Assembly (NCBI RefSeq): GCF_008831285.2
Contig: NC_045145.1
Location: 14,692,802-14,756,801 of the forward strand
Direction of reading: 5' to 3'
Source of the DNA: Nymphaea colorata
Lineage: Eukaryota > Streptophyta > Magnoliopsida > Nymphaeales > Nymphaeaceae
Length of the DNA: 64,000 bases
Shown: in pieces, positions 32,018 to 43,938 of the stretch
Numbering within the stretch: position 1 is the stretch's first letter
Layout of the letters: each line of letters begins with the position of its first letter
Notes under the pieces: generated by a model
The model's input: the letters and a program-made list of their open reading frames with translations, nothing else
Told to the model about the DNA's origin: nothing
Databases searched by the model: none
Position numbers and translations under genes: made by a program

Positions 32018-35000
32018 TTAGAAACGAGAGAGGCCTTCACTGATCTTATTTACAGTAAGAGTCAGGTAAATCAGCAACATCGTCCCTAAGCTAGACCTGC
32101 AAGAAAAGGTAAAGAGAAAATGCATTTTTCAACACCTTGCATTCAGAAATTAAAAGTGAAAGCAAAAAACATAAAGTACTTCAGGTTGAAGCTAAGGTTC
32201 TAAAAACAATGTTGTAAAACTCGTATCGTAAGTCGTATCGGTCAGACTTTAAGATAAGTCGTATCATAACAGTATCGTAAATTTTTTAAAAATAATAATA
32301 ATAAATCAAAAAAATTAAAAAAATCAAAAAAATCATAAAAAATCATAAAAAATCAGAAAAAATTAAAAATAATAAATTCTTCGTAGAAAACATGTTTTAG
32401 TCTTTTAGATAATGATAGACTTATTATTTTGTTAAATGCTATAAACTTACGCGTTGACGGTTCATCATTCATACTTCATAGACATCAAAATTCATAACAA
32501 TATCATTCTTTTTCATCTTCATCTTCATGGTTTAAAAAAACCCCTTTCCTTCCAATGGGAATCAGCCACCTACGCACAAATCCATTGTTCAATAGATGAT
32601 TTCACGGTGAAAATCGATGATTTCATCGATTTCCCTCTAAGGCGGTACAATCTATAGATTAGAAATGAATTAGGGGTGGGTTTTTATAAAAAAAACTCGA
32701 AAAAATGGAGTTCAAGCCTCCTTTTTAGAAATCAGCCCGTATCGTACCATACGGGCCGTATCGCACCATACGGGCCGTATCGCACCGTATCGTACGATAC
32801 GGGGGCCCGTATCGCACGTATCGTACGATACACCCCCATTTAAGATACAGGGGGTGTATCGTATCGTATTTTGTAAACGATACGGCCTGTACGATACATA
32901 CAACACTGGTTAAAAGGAATACATGAAAGAAATATCTGGAATCTAGTAACATGAAGTAGGAAGAAAAGAGTTAAGTTTGCTTATAGGAACTACAGATTGA
33001 AATTTAAACTTTGTTCCATCAAACATGAGATATACAGGTTTCCTCTCTATTTGATTGTTCTCCTTAATTTGTTTTAGCACAAACCTTAGTGCAGTGAACA
33101 TCAATCAGAAGCATGCACAGATTTTTTAACATGATTTGCCTTTCTCCAAAGTTGTACTCAAAATACTGAAATTTAAACAAAAATTCCTAGTACTGTGGGC
33201 CAGTATCTGCTTGATCCAAACAAATGTAGGTAGAACTTTTCATTCTATGAAAGCTAGCTATAGGACTATTTCACATTTATAAACAAGCCAAATAATAAAA
33301 ATAACATATTCCAAGATTAAAACCGTGAAGAACGAGTATGCACACAAACACAAACAGTAATGATCATAATGATTACAAATGAAAAATAAGATCTTCAGAC
33401 TGAATAAATCAACTAAAAGAAAGCACATAACTAGTGAAAAATTTATTCAACTGGTGATTGCTTTTCCAAGCACAAATAAGCCATTATCCAGAATGAAGCT
33501 ATCAGTTCATTAAAACAAAAAAAAGTCACGGTCAATGCCTCATTTGTTATATGATTGCTTTGTGTAGGAAAAATGTGATGCTACCAATAATAGAGACACT
33601 TAATCCTTTACACGATCTTTCTTTTTTTTTTTTTTTTTGGGTAAGAGGAATGGCGAGTTGCTAATGAATCAAAGAATAAAAAACTAAAGTAGTTTTACTT
33701 ATCCTATTTCTGTTTAGAACTTAACCTGTTTGTTTCAAGCCTAAGTACCTATTCCCTTAAGTCACTCAGTAATTTTTGCATCCAGTAATCAACAGGAGCC
33801 AACTTTTTGTTCTTTTCTTCTAAGTTTTTTTCTAACATCACGGGTTTCATATATGCCCTTGAACAACAAAATGCGTGTACTTGTAAAGGTGTGAAACTCA
33901 CAGTGTTGCAAAAAATAAAAATATTTTCCTTGGATCATGCTGAGCGTAGAACTTATATGTCCGCCATTTATCCTTTCCAGTGTCATAGGACACAGACTTA
34001 GAGCTGCCATTTGTTGAATATAGAGGAATTATCGGTTGTGTGGAAGAGCACCATGGAAGTAGAGAACTGCATCTTTCTAGTTTAAATCCTGCATGTAAGA
34101 AAATACCCATTAATGAAGTGTTCAGCATATGCGGTACATGTTTTATCATCCTACTGACATTTATGTAAGCTTTATAAATCAGATAAACTGAACAACATAG
34201 CAAAACACAGTTTAAAGTTCAAACATATGTATAAGAATAAACCATCTCACTACTGATGAAAGGAAGAGATGGTGTAGCGGAAATAAGCCATAAAAAGGCA
34301 TGATCTATTTGAGGGAATGACCAATCTATTAGTTTGCTTTATCAATATAGGCATCAACTCACAGTAAGCTTTTCAATTCTGTGACAACCAGTATAGAGAC
34401 CATAATTTCTAGTTTACAGATAAGATATCCAATAACAAGTCACAAACAATGGATAACCAAAAATGCCACGACAAGCTTCTGACCAAGAAATGCAAACTGC
34501 GTGCTTGCCTCCCCAGATCAATTAGAAATAAACATTCTCATTTGTTTCTATATGAATTGATTCCTGTTTTAACAATAAGAACCTTTCATTGATAAAAAGG
34601 GAAGACAACAAGAACCCAATAACTGAAGGCCATCAATGCCATTATAATTTTTTATTACCACTAAGAAAGATAAGGCTGTTATTTTATTTTTTAACTAATA
34701 GACCTTCATCTGATGTTTTACAGATTATTAGATATACCTACTCCATAAGTTCTTCGATTGATTGACCTATTCGATAATTCTAAAAAATAATTATTCAGGC
34801 CTTACTAGTGGAAATTTGAAAACCATGCAGGTACATTTGAATTGTCCAGTTGATATAAGACTTATAGAGGCAGTACAGTATACAAAGAAATTAAGATGCA
34901 ATCTGTTATCCAACAGTGCTGGTAAAGCAAGCGTAAGAATTTATAGTAAGTACAATGGTGGCATCCCATTACCTTTAGAGGTGCAATTCAGCAACATCAT

Positions 35001-36816
35001 CCCACTATCTGTTAGAAGTTGAATACTTCTCCCTCCAACCGGTAAAGAATTTGCTCTTGTTAAAACTTTCTAAAAAGACAAAATTAAATAAAAAAAAAAC
35101 TGGAAGTATAAGACATTCATCATAATTGTTTTAACATTTCAATGGTGAGAAAAAAAAAAAAGCAAGGCATATAAGTATTGTGGTTACAGTAAGCATGCCA
35201 CCATCAGTTATCTTTGGGATATTGCAAGATTCAGAGCTGCACTTAGGAGTAACAATCTGATCGCTTTCATTCCCTTCCATAGAGCTGGGAATAGAACGAC
35301 AAATGTGATTCTTTGATGGGTATAGGACTCTTAAAGGGCTCAAGAACGCCAACTCAGAAAGGACAATTGGCTTGGAACTGCCATCCTCAGAAAACAATGG
35401 TATTCCTGTCGGATCTTCAGCCTGCTGAAACAAAACATCAGAACTGCAGCTTCATAGATCAATAAAACTGTAATTTACTATTAGATGGCAGAAATGAAAA
35501 AGTCCCTCATAGTTCTAGTTTTCATAAAATACCACCATAATTCATGGCAGCATATCCATGATACAGACAAATCTGACCTTCAGGAAGAAAAACTGGCCCG
35601 CTGAATATGTTTTAACACGATCCATGTGCTATATGATCCCCATTTGATTTTAGCCATTTTTAAAAGATTTCCTTGTTTGCATCGTGATGCTGTTAACATT
35701 ATCCAAATTTGTTTACCGTGATGATTAAACATGATCTCGCCTAACCAATATACAATTTAGCGAATCTAAAACCATCCACATAATTAGATCCAACATTTGA
35801 TGGCTCGATCGATGGAAGCAAGAGTAAGGCATACTTTCTAATTTAACACGTGTGAAAGCCACGTGCATGTAAGAAGTATTTTTCTCCCAGATCCATCTAA
35901 ATCAAAGGAATGATACCAATAAATTTCAGCAAATATTACATTCATTGTTCATAAATGCTGTAAATCATGGATATCAGGTGAGTGGCAAGTTTTGTCGATT
36001 GAATGAAGATATCATAGATGCAATCGGATTCTCATAAAGAAGACGACATCAACGTTTTTCTTTCTCTTTTACTTTTACTCGAAAAAATTTCCCCTGTATT
36101 TTCGACAGGAGGAGGAATCAAACACACAATGAAGACATCTTTGGGTCAGAAGAAGGTTAAACCGTCGTTTGCTTTAGTTGCCCAGTATATCAATAATGTC
36201 TCTGAAACCATTAATAGCAAAAGGCCGTCATATGTATCCAAAAACCTCAAGAAAACCCACCAAAAGTGAAAAAACAAACAGCGAAGTTACCAGAAATGTG
36301 CAGTTTTGATGAAGACGGACACACTGCCCACACACCGTCATGCCATGAACTCCACAATACAACAGCATCGCCTAGGAGTTAAAAAATAGACAACACCCAT
36401 TATCCGGATGAACCGATACGTTCGGAAAAACACACAAAAAAAAAAAAGAAAAATCTGCCATCTTCATAGAAGAACTGGGGTCGTCCTTCTGCTACTTTCG
36501 TAATGAAACAAAAAAAAGGAAAGCTGCCTTGAATCCGTAAGAAGAAAAGGGTAGAGTTATAGATCCCATTTGCATATAACTTTTTTCGTTTCTGAGGAAC
36601 CATTTTCTCATTTGAAGCAGGTGGTTTTGTAATGACAGAAACATAGAGACACCTCACAGTAACATCTTCGTTAATGGAGGCAATGGGCTTCCATAACCAG
36701 CCATTGAACAGAGAGACTGTGACTCCGTGTGTGAGTGCGGGTTCTAGAGGTTCTGGAGAGTACACTGGAGTGTGGGTAACGAGAATGCTCACCTGCTGGC
36801 AGTTGCAAGCAGACAT
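32018..36816 (-). CDS. Probable gene of unknown function, 3-4 exons
   Basis: I do not recognise this protein. Proposed exons: 36658-36816 (53 codons from an ATG, starting MSACNCQQVS), 35202-35424, 33902-34088 and, less surely, 32018-32096 with a stop. Donor and acceptor sites and phases agree across all four, giving about 215 aa. Visible features are a Cys/Gln start, a Pro-rich segment (TPVYSPEPLEPAL), a Ser-rich middle (LFSEDGSSKP, TPKCSSESC, CSSLLPWCSS) and a short hydrophobic tail (TMLLIYLTL) if exon 4 is right. Support for a real gene: a TATA box 180 bp upstream, a GC-rich leader, and a coherent reading frame across introns of 1.1-1.8 kb. Intron 3 holds a transposon. Exons 1-3 are likelier than exon 4. 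No function is proposed. Confidence 0.45.
32207..32908. mobile_element. GTATCG-rich hAT-like MITE
   Basis: The left end reads CAATGTTGTAAAACTCGTAT; the right end, inverted, reads CAGTGTTGTATGTATCGTAC. Both ends carry dense runs of CGTATCG/CGATACG in both orientations around an AT-rich, A-tract-filled centre. Flanking octamers TCTAAAAA and GTTAAAAG match at only 5 of 8, so the target duplication is weak. It lies in intron 3 of the unknown minus-strand gene. Confidence 0.6.
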
Positions 36817-36994
36817 TTTTTGCGATCACCGACGCACTTAGATCTCGTCTCGACGGGAGAACGACGATCACGGATCACAGAGACAGAGGGAAGAGGGTGG
36901 GGGGCAGAGAAGGCGAAGCTGCGGTCTGTAGTTTAATGGGGTGCAGAGGAGCCGTACTGGTGTCTCTGTGATCTCCAAACCATTACCGAAAGAC

Positions 36995-37001
36995 TTTTAT
37001 A
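36995..37001 (-). promoter_or_regulatory. TATA box of the unknown minus-strand gene
   Basis: On the minus strand the sequence reads CTATAAAAGT, about 180 bp before the ATG at 36816. The stretch between is GC- and CT-rich, as in plant leaders. Confidence 0.5.
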
Positions 37002-37078
37002 GCCCTGGCCTTCGTCAAAATAGACACGGAACTTTCGAAGTTGGACCCAGCTCCATAAAACGGTACTATTTTATTTAG

Positions 37079-37355
37079 GGCGTGTTTGGATGCATGAAAA
37101 AAAAACGGCGTTTTGAAGAGAAAATGCTATTTTGCTTTCAGAACTCCTTACGAACGGTTTGAGTAAAGAGAACTGGTTTTTGAAACTCCGTTTCACAAAG
37201 GATTAAAGAAACGAGTCCCCTCAAGTTATTGCCCTATTTTTTGCCTCCCCACCCAAACACACAAACAATGTTTGTTTTACAAAAATTCCTATTTTTACAA
37301 AACCAATTTTTTTGAAAAACCATTTTCTTAATGTGTCGTCCAAAACGCTATCTTA
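37079..37355. mobile_element. MITE-like element, copy 1
   Basis: Left end GGGCGTGTTTGGATGC, right end inverted AGCGTTTTGGACGACAC. The internal motif GGCGTTTTGAAGAGAAAATG near 37108 is echoed at about 57833 (GGCATTTTGAAAGCAAAATA), with the same following CAGAAC. No clear target duplication. Confidence 0.45.
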
Positions 37356-38271
37356 ATGTTTTCAAGAAAAATCGAATTGGATGTAAAACCCTAAACTTAC
37401 AACAAATTTTTATTATGCAGCTAGAAGGAGTGACTATGTTCCTTAAAACCTTTTGCCACCCGTTTTGACTATGGGCTATTTATCTTAACCAAATGGCTTC
37501 AAAGATGGGATTTCTTTGGTCTTTCTTTTCTTCTCACCAGAAACTCTTTCGAATTGGATCTCTAATCGAAAGCCCCTTAGAGCGAATAGAGTCGTCATTC
37601 TGGGCTGTGTGGAAATCGAGGCCATCCATATTTTCTATATTTAAAAAACATAATAAAATTTATTTCATTTAATTAAATTAAATCAAATTAATTAATGTCA
37701 CCATGACATGATGATTACTTGTCTTAATTTTTTTTTCTTCTTCCCTTGTGTATGTGTGTATGTTTTGTTTATATTAACCATCAATCACTATGGAAATTGG
37801 GGAGGCATGACGAGAAATGGTGCCCTGTAGGCATCCTGTAGCCACAGAAAAGATTGAATAGTCCAACGGGGCCCTGTAGGCACAGGGTGTACAACTAGAT
37901 GACAAGAAGGGTCACGGGTCTGGATGTGAGTAAAAATTACCAGAACGCCCTTGGACTAGACGCCGCCGCTGTAGCCTCAATTTTCAAAGCTTCGCTTCCT
38001 TCCTGGATTTGGAGTTTGGTACAGAGTAAGTTGTAAAAAACAGAAAATTCCGATCGCAACAAGTATAGGTAATTGAGATTAATATTTAAAGTTACAAGCC
38101 AAGCCTTCTCCACAGGAAGCGGCTTCTAAAGTTTAAAAATCTGAAAATGCTCTTGAGCGAACCACCAGCCTTAATTACGCCTAGAAATCATACAAATTTC
38201 CCTCCAAGTAGCAATCTTCTGGCAATACATACGTACCATGCAAGGAACATTTTATGCTTCCGAACAATTGA

Positions 38272-40595
38272 TCAGCAAATGAAAATACCCATAAAATCAA
38301 TGGTGGCCGGGGATTCTTTGAGTTCCTTCCCTTGATAACGAATATCCTGCCACAGATTAAACAGAAGAAAAAAGAACTTATTTAGATTCATTCACAAGAC
38401 AGGTCCTTAATTCATTGAGCAACGCAAGGCTTAGTTTATCCGGTTCATCTCATCACAGACTTGTCCATATAGCCAGTGATCGGAACTTGAGGAGCTCGTC
38501 AAGCTTGAACAGGCGAGGTATCTTGATTTAGTAGCGAGCTCTTGTTTTTTCTTCAGAATCTAGCTAGAGCTATGAGCATAGCTGTGGCTCGATCTGGATG
38601 AAGTGATCGCTTCTTAAAAGATAGATGCGAAGTTACAAACACGGACACATGAGAAATAAACGGAGACAAAGTTCAAGGAACTCACGGAAGCAAAGTGATT
38701 GATATCGCGATGGTGGGCTTCGTCTGCTCTGATTACAAGCACCACGTCCTTGAGCCTCGCATCCTTCGGCAGCCTCCAGTGATCTATGGCAATGGCAGGT
38801 GCTGGAACGTTAGGGACGCCCCCACTTTCAATGGCCTCAAAGAACTCTGTGTAAGAATGGACCGACGGCTTCCTCCTCGAGGTAACCCACGAATCTGTGT
38901 GCAAGCTTTGGATTGAGCAGGTAGAGAACGAAGTAGGCGTTGAAGAAGACGCCCTGAACGGCCAGAACCAGCAGTCGTTCGTACCACTTCGGCTCCACAA
39001 TCTCCACCATCGTCATGAGGTGCATCCTCTCGTTCTCTGCTTCTTCAAGAAGCGTCTTCATCCAGCCACCGCTGTGCTCGAACCTCCTCAGTGACTGCAG
39101 GTGCAGAAGCATGCCTCCCACCATTCCCGGCACGGCTGCAACCGTCTCCAGCATCATGGCATGGCACCCATATCTTCTCTGCGCCACCATTTCGAACAAC
39201 GAAATCAACCGCGCAGTCTAAGATTAGTTAGTGAAATCCAAACACGGGCACCTCATGTTTACTATAAATTTCGTTGTTCTCATGCATCAAAGCTGAAAAG
39301 CAAAAATTCTTGAAATACTTTTCCTAGTTGTTATTGGATTACTATAAATTTTCCAACTTCTTTTTATCTCGTAAAAAAAAAATCTATTTTTTACTGCAAA
39401 ATTTTCAACGGCTGCACAATTGAAAATGTTCCCTTTTTCACCCAATCAAACACCCCTAAATGGAAACACTTCAATTTTCATTTAACATGTTATTGCATGG
39501 ATCAAACCGTCTGCGATGCTTATGCTGCAAATGAAATGAAGTGAAGTTTTCCTGAAGAACTAACCATAATAAAACACGCGTACATTTTACATATTGTTAA
39601 AAGAAACGTCTTAGTTTTCGGATCATTAACGAAACAACAACCATTCGTCATTAACCTTAAAGTTTGCCTTAATATAATAAAAAACTAACATAATTTTAAA
39701 AAGGGCAACCTATAACTTTATTAGTTTGTATTATATTTCTTTGATTATATCCTGTAATATTAAGACATGATTAATTATATCCAAATAAAATATTTTCATT
39801 AATATTTAGGTGGTACTTTTTTATTAGCGTAAAGCGGCTCTTAAAGAAATTTTCATGCTATTTTTTAGACGGGAAAATAGTCAAAATTTAGTGGTTTAGA
39901 TTACATTTTCAAAATTAATCTTGCGATTTCTTCGATTGAACAGTGAATGGGAAGGGCATCAAGAGAAGTTCTCTAAATTTATTTGGAAAAAGAAGGTAAT
40001 ACCTGAAAGAAGATATCAACTGGAATCCAGAGGAGTTTCACCGTCCGATAAGCCAGTTTATCAAAGAGTGTCTTCGGCACATGGTGCTTGGAGAGATCGA
40101 TCGTCACATCAGCGGTGTACGCGTCGGATGGCTGCAAAGTGTTAGAGAGGAGGAGAGATTCAGGCAAACGGAAATTGTACGGACAACTGGAAGGCTGAAG
40201 GAGGGTGAAGGATATGAGCCGGAAGATGAACGGACCTGGAAACAGTTCCAGGGCCAAACAGTCCCGTCCTGATCCTCAGTGATCTTCGACGGCATGATCC
40301 CCCAGTAACTCGACACGACCGTGCCTGTCGCCGGCCGGGATTCCACTTCGCGCTTCGTTGTCTGCGTGACCGAATTCTCTCCCTCCTCGGCCGTCTCAGC
40401 CTTCGCCGGCTTCGGTGAAGCGGAACTAAACGGGCGGTCCCAGGCACCAATCCGGAAGAAGGCGCAGCAACCGATCGTCCCGAAGCGGCATGCGATCGCC
40501 TGATCATAGGAAAAGGCTGTGGAAAAGTAAGGAGCGGAGTTCCGGCGATATCGGAGTAATTGAAGCATCAGAGAACTGGTGATCCTGGAATTCAT
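38272..40595 (-). pseudogene. AOX1: AOX1-type alternative oxidase, tandem copy A, frameshifted
   Basis: The family is the cyanide-insensitive ubiquinol oxidase of the mitochondrial inner membrane. Exons on the minus strand: 40236-40595 (120 codons), 40003-40131 (43 codons), 38686-39178 and 38272-38346, the standard four-exon AOX1 plan. Present are an Arg-rich targeting start, both regulatory cysteines (NCFQ and YGC), and the ligand motifs [10 protein letters not shown] and RADEAHHRD. Exon 3 is 493 bp against 489 in copy B: near 38861-38867 a net 4-bp gain after YLEEEA shifts the frame and ends the protein about 14 codons later, at roughly 276 aa, losing the last Glu/His ligands. In exon 4 a 10-bp deletion between CATT repeats removes the normal GFH-stop end. 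Two independent lesions favour a pseudogene, though a sequencing or assembly error is possible for either. The gene order is head to tail with copy B. Confidence 0.85.
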
Positions 40596-42098
40596 CTCTC
40601 AAGAATTTGCCTTTCACTGAGAACCGTAGAACCAGAGATTCAGTTCATGCAGGTAAAGTTTGCCTAACAAAAATGAACTTAATAAATATAAATATGCATT
40701 AGTTAGCAAATACTGACATACACACATGCGCATGGACACCCAACAATCGACGCTGTATCTCGAACAGGTAAAGCTTGAAAAGTCTCCAGCCGCCATCAGA
40801 TGGAGTTCAAATTTGCTTCAGCTTTGACAACATAGAGTTACTTTTTCAGATTTACATTGAAAACCAGAGTCCAGTATAATTAGTTCGGATTGTGTCTAAT
40901 ATCCACATTAAAATTTGTCTATAGGACACTCCCTTGAACTCATCAAGCCAGCATATATAGCTGAACCGGGTGCAACTCATTTTGTAACTCTATGGCCTCA
41001 GATTGTTTTTCATTTAACTAAACAAGTTTGATAAATCATCAGCATCCCTTGGCAGACCTGAATCATATTATGCAAAAGAGGACATACCTCGCATCGAACT
41101 CTAAAACTCTTCACAACTTAGAGCCAACACCCAGCAAGATGGAGGAAGCTCTTGCTGGCACCATGAGCTGGGTCATATCAGGGTTCACGTTTATAATTAA
41201 CTTCGGCCAAGTCCGTTCACAATATGACAAGGTTAGGTTCGCCCAAGAACTTCCAAATTGAGCAGACTGAGCATTTGCCTGATAGACGGTCCAAACAAAT
41301 CGCGTCTGATTCAAAGATTTTGTGAATTTTTGTCATCGTTTGTTCTACTAGGTCTGGTTTCAATCATTCTTATATACTTTAGCTTGCTCATGCTTGCCAA
41401 CTTCCAGCTTTGTGCTCTTCAACAGACCTGACGTCATTGACTAACTAAAATGCTTGAGAACCAGGAATGCTTTTAACTTTTAATGGTTATAAGTAGGGCT
41501 GCAGACGGATTGCAAGAGCAAAGAACGCATCAGATGCTGAACCAGAACTGACTCCAAATCACTAAAAATTGACAAAATTCTCAGACCGGATCCAGATCAC
41601 CGGCAACCCTATAATTATAAGGTAGGGATGAAATGAATATATGCCCATAGCCCTCCTTTTGACCGAAAGCAAGGGCCACATTTTCTCCAGGATTTCTCAA
41701 GAAACCTAAAAAATTTAAGATATATAGCGACATGTGTATTCATAGGCGTAACTTTATAAACTGCACACCACTACAGATGAATACATGATAATTCTACTAA
41801 CAACACAAGTTCCAGCTATAAATGATAGACAGAGGGAATTCATAACCTCGACCACTTTAAGAACAGGGGATTGATAGCCAAACCTGATTGCCCTTCCATA
41901 CAACGTCGCAACTCTAGAGTTTAAAATCTAAACATGTTTTTGAGCAGCCACTAGTTTTATTTACGCTTTACAACAACAAGAGAATTTCATAGTATTTTCT
42001 GACATTCGAATGGCAAATTTTCGTGGTCATAATACGTGCACGCCACACCCTTCTGATAGCAACCTTACCGGAGGTACCCAAACAAAAATTCTCGATAG
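40596..42098. other. Spacer between the two AOX copies
   Basis: 1.5 kb between the start codon of copy A and the stop codon of copy B. It must contain the copy A promoter and the copy B 3' end. The part from about 41900 resembles the 3' flank of copy A. I see no other gene or clear regulatory motif. Confidence 0.6.
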
Positions 42099-43896
42099 TC
42101 AATGGAACCCAATGGGGGCCGGGGCTTCTTTTAGTTCCCTCCCTTGATAACGCAAATCCTGCCATAGACAAAAACACGAATGAGATTCATTCTTGAAACA
42201 TAGGTCTTTTCTTGAGCAACGCAAGACTCGATCGTGCCTGCTAGCAATTAAAGTATCACAGCCGGGGCCTTCTAGGCAAACGAAGCAGCTGTGACTTAAA
42301 ACTGATTCATCTCGTCACCGACTCGAACACGTAATTTATGAGAGAGCTTGATTGGTTGGTCGATAGGATTTAGGACTCAGATACACACAGCAGAAAACAT
42401 CACCCAACTAAGCAGTCCGATCCAATTTTCTTTCTCAGACTAAATGGCTCTGAATTTGGGTTCATGATCGGACAAGGCCAAGACAATGATTGGTTGGTGG
42501 GATAATTGAAAGCCAGTGACGGGATCCGCACGGCCGGCACGGTTGATTGCCATCTCATCACAGCCAAATCTCGAGCACATCATATGGTTAAACTGTTCTA
42601 ATATCTCCACTGTCCACATGTCACGCATCAGAGGGAGGAGATGTTAGAGCACTTTAACAATGTCATTTGGCACTTTGTAACGCTGAGTCATAGGGCGATA
42701 GCAATACGAGCAGAGAGGTAAAGAACTCACAGAGGCAAAGTGATTGACATCACGATGGTGGGCTTCGTCTGCTCTGATCACAAGCACCACATCCTTGAGC
42801 CGGGCATCCTTCGGCAGTCTCCAGTAGTCTATAGCAATGGCAGGCGCGGGAACATTGGGAATAGCCCCACTATCTAAGTCCTTCAAGAATTCTGTATAAG
42901 AATGGATGGCTTCTTCCTCAAGGTAGCCCACGACTCTGTGCGCAAGCTTCGGAGATAGCAGGTAGAGAACGAAATAGACATTGAAGAAGACGCCCTGAAC
43001 GGCCAGAACCAGCAGTCTTTCGTACCATTTCGGCTCCACAATCTCCACCATCGTCATGAGGTGCATCCTCTCGTTCTCTGCTTCTTCAAGAAGCGCCTTG
43101 ATCCAGCCACCGCTGTACTCAAACCTTCTCAGTGACTGCAAATGCAGAAGCATGCCTCCCACCATGCCCGGCACGGCTGCAACTGTCTCTAGCATCATTG
43201 CACGGCAGCCATATCTTCTCTGCAGCACCATTTTGAACAACGAGACCTCAGTCTACGGCTGACCCATTGAGTTATATTGAAAACTAATTAACATGTGGAA
43301 ATAGCACGAGAGAGACGACATCTTAAACATTAGAGATGAAGAATGGATGACATTTAGCATCTCAAAGCCTCTTGGCCATGCCACCAGCAGCAAGCACCGA
43401 CATTTTTTTTCCCTTCATCCATTGATACCAAAATTACGACAATATGGTCAAGATACTCGGATCTTCCTCCGACAGAGATGCTCCTTGAAAATACCATTAC
43501 CAATCCCTTTTCTCCTCTCTCCAAGAGGAACTCTGAATCAATAGTTCAAAATAATTGGCGAAGTTATTATAATTATTTTTACGATCAAGATTTAGTGCGA
43601 TATGCATTAACGATTAAACCATTAAATATCGGGCTCTTCCTAGAAGCGTGTATGAGAGCGTCAGCAGGTGTAGATCAGGCAAAAATATATGTTGCACTTT
43701 TCAGAACAGACCCCATTGCCCTGTTAGACTTGTGCTGAAATGTTTCACCTGATCTCACGTCTCAGCCCATGAAGCCATTGCCCAGTGTAGACCCTAATAC
43801 AAGACGAAACGGAAAGGGATTGAAATTGGCTGTAGCAATTTTCCTTCTTTCTCAAAATCACTAGTTTCTCTACTTCCTCCCCACCCAATATGTATA

Positions 43897-43938
<42 letters not shown>

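Larger units (their letters stand above)
36817..38271. other. Leader of the unknown gene and intergenic DNA before the AOX pair
   Basis: Holds the TATA box, a MITE-like element near 37079-37355, AT-rich sequence, and from about 38100 the 3' flank of the first AOX copy, which is recognisably similar to the 3' flank of the second copy near 41900-42098. Confidence 0.6.

Noticed and set aside
32712-32952. Minus-strand Tyr/Arg/Asp-rich frames
   Set aside because: Translation of the GTATCG arrays of the element at 32207-32908.
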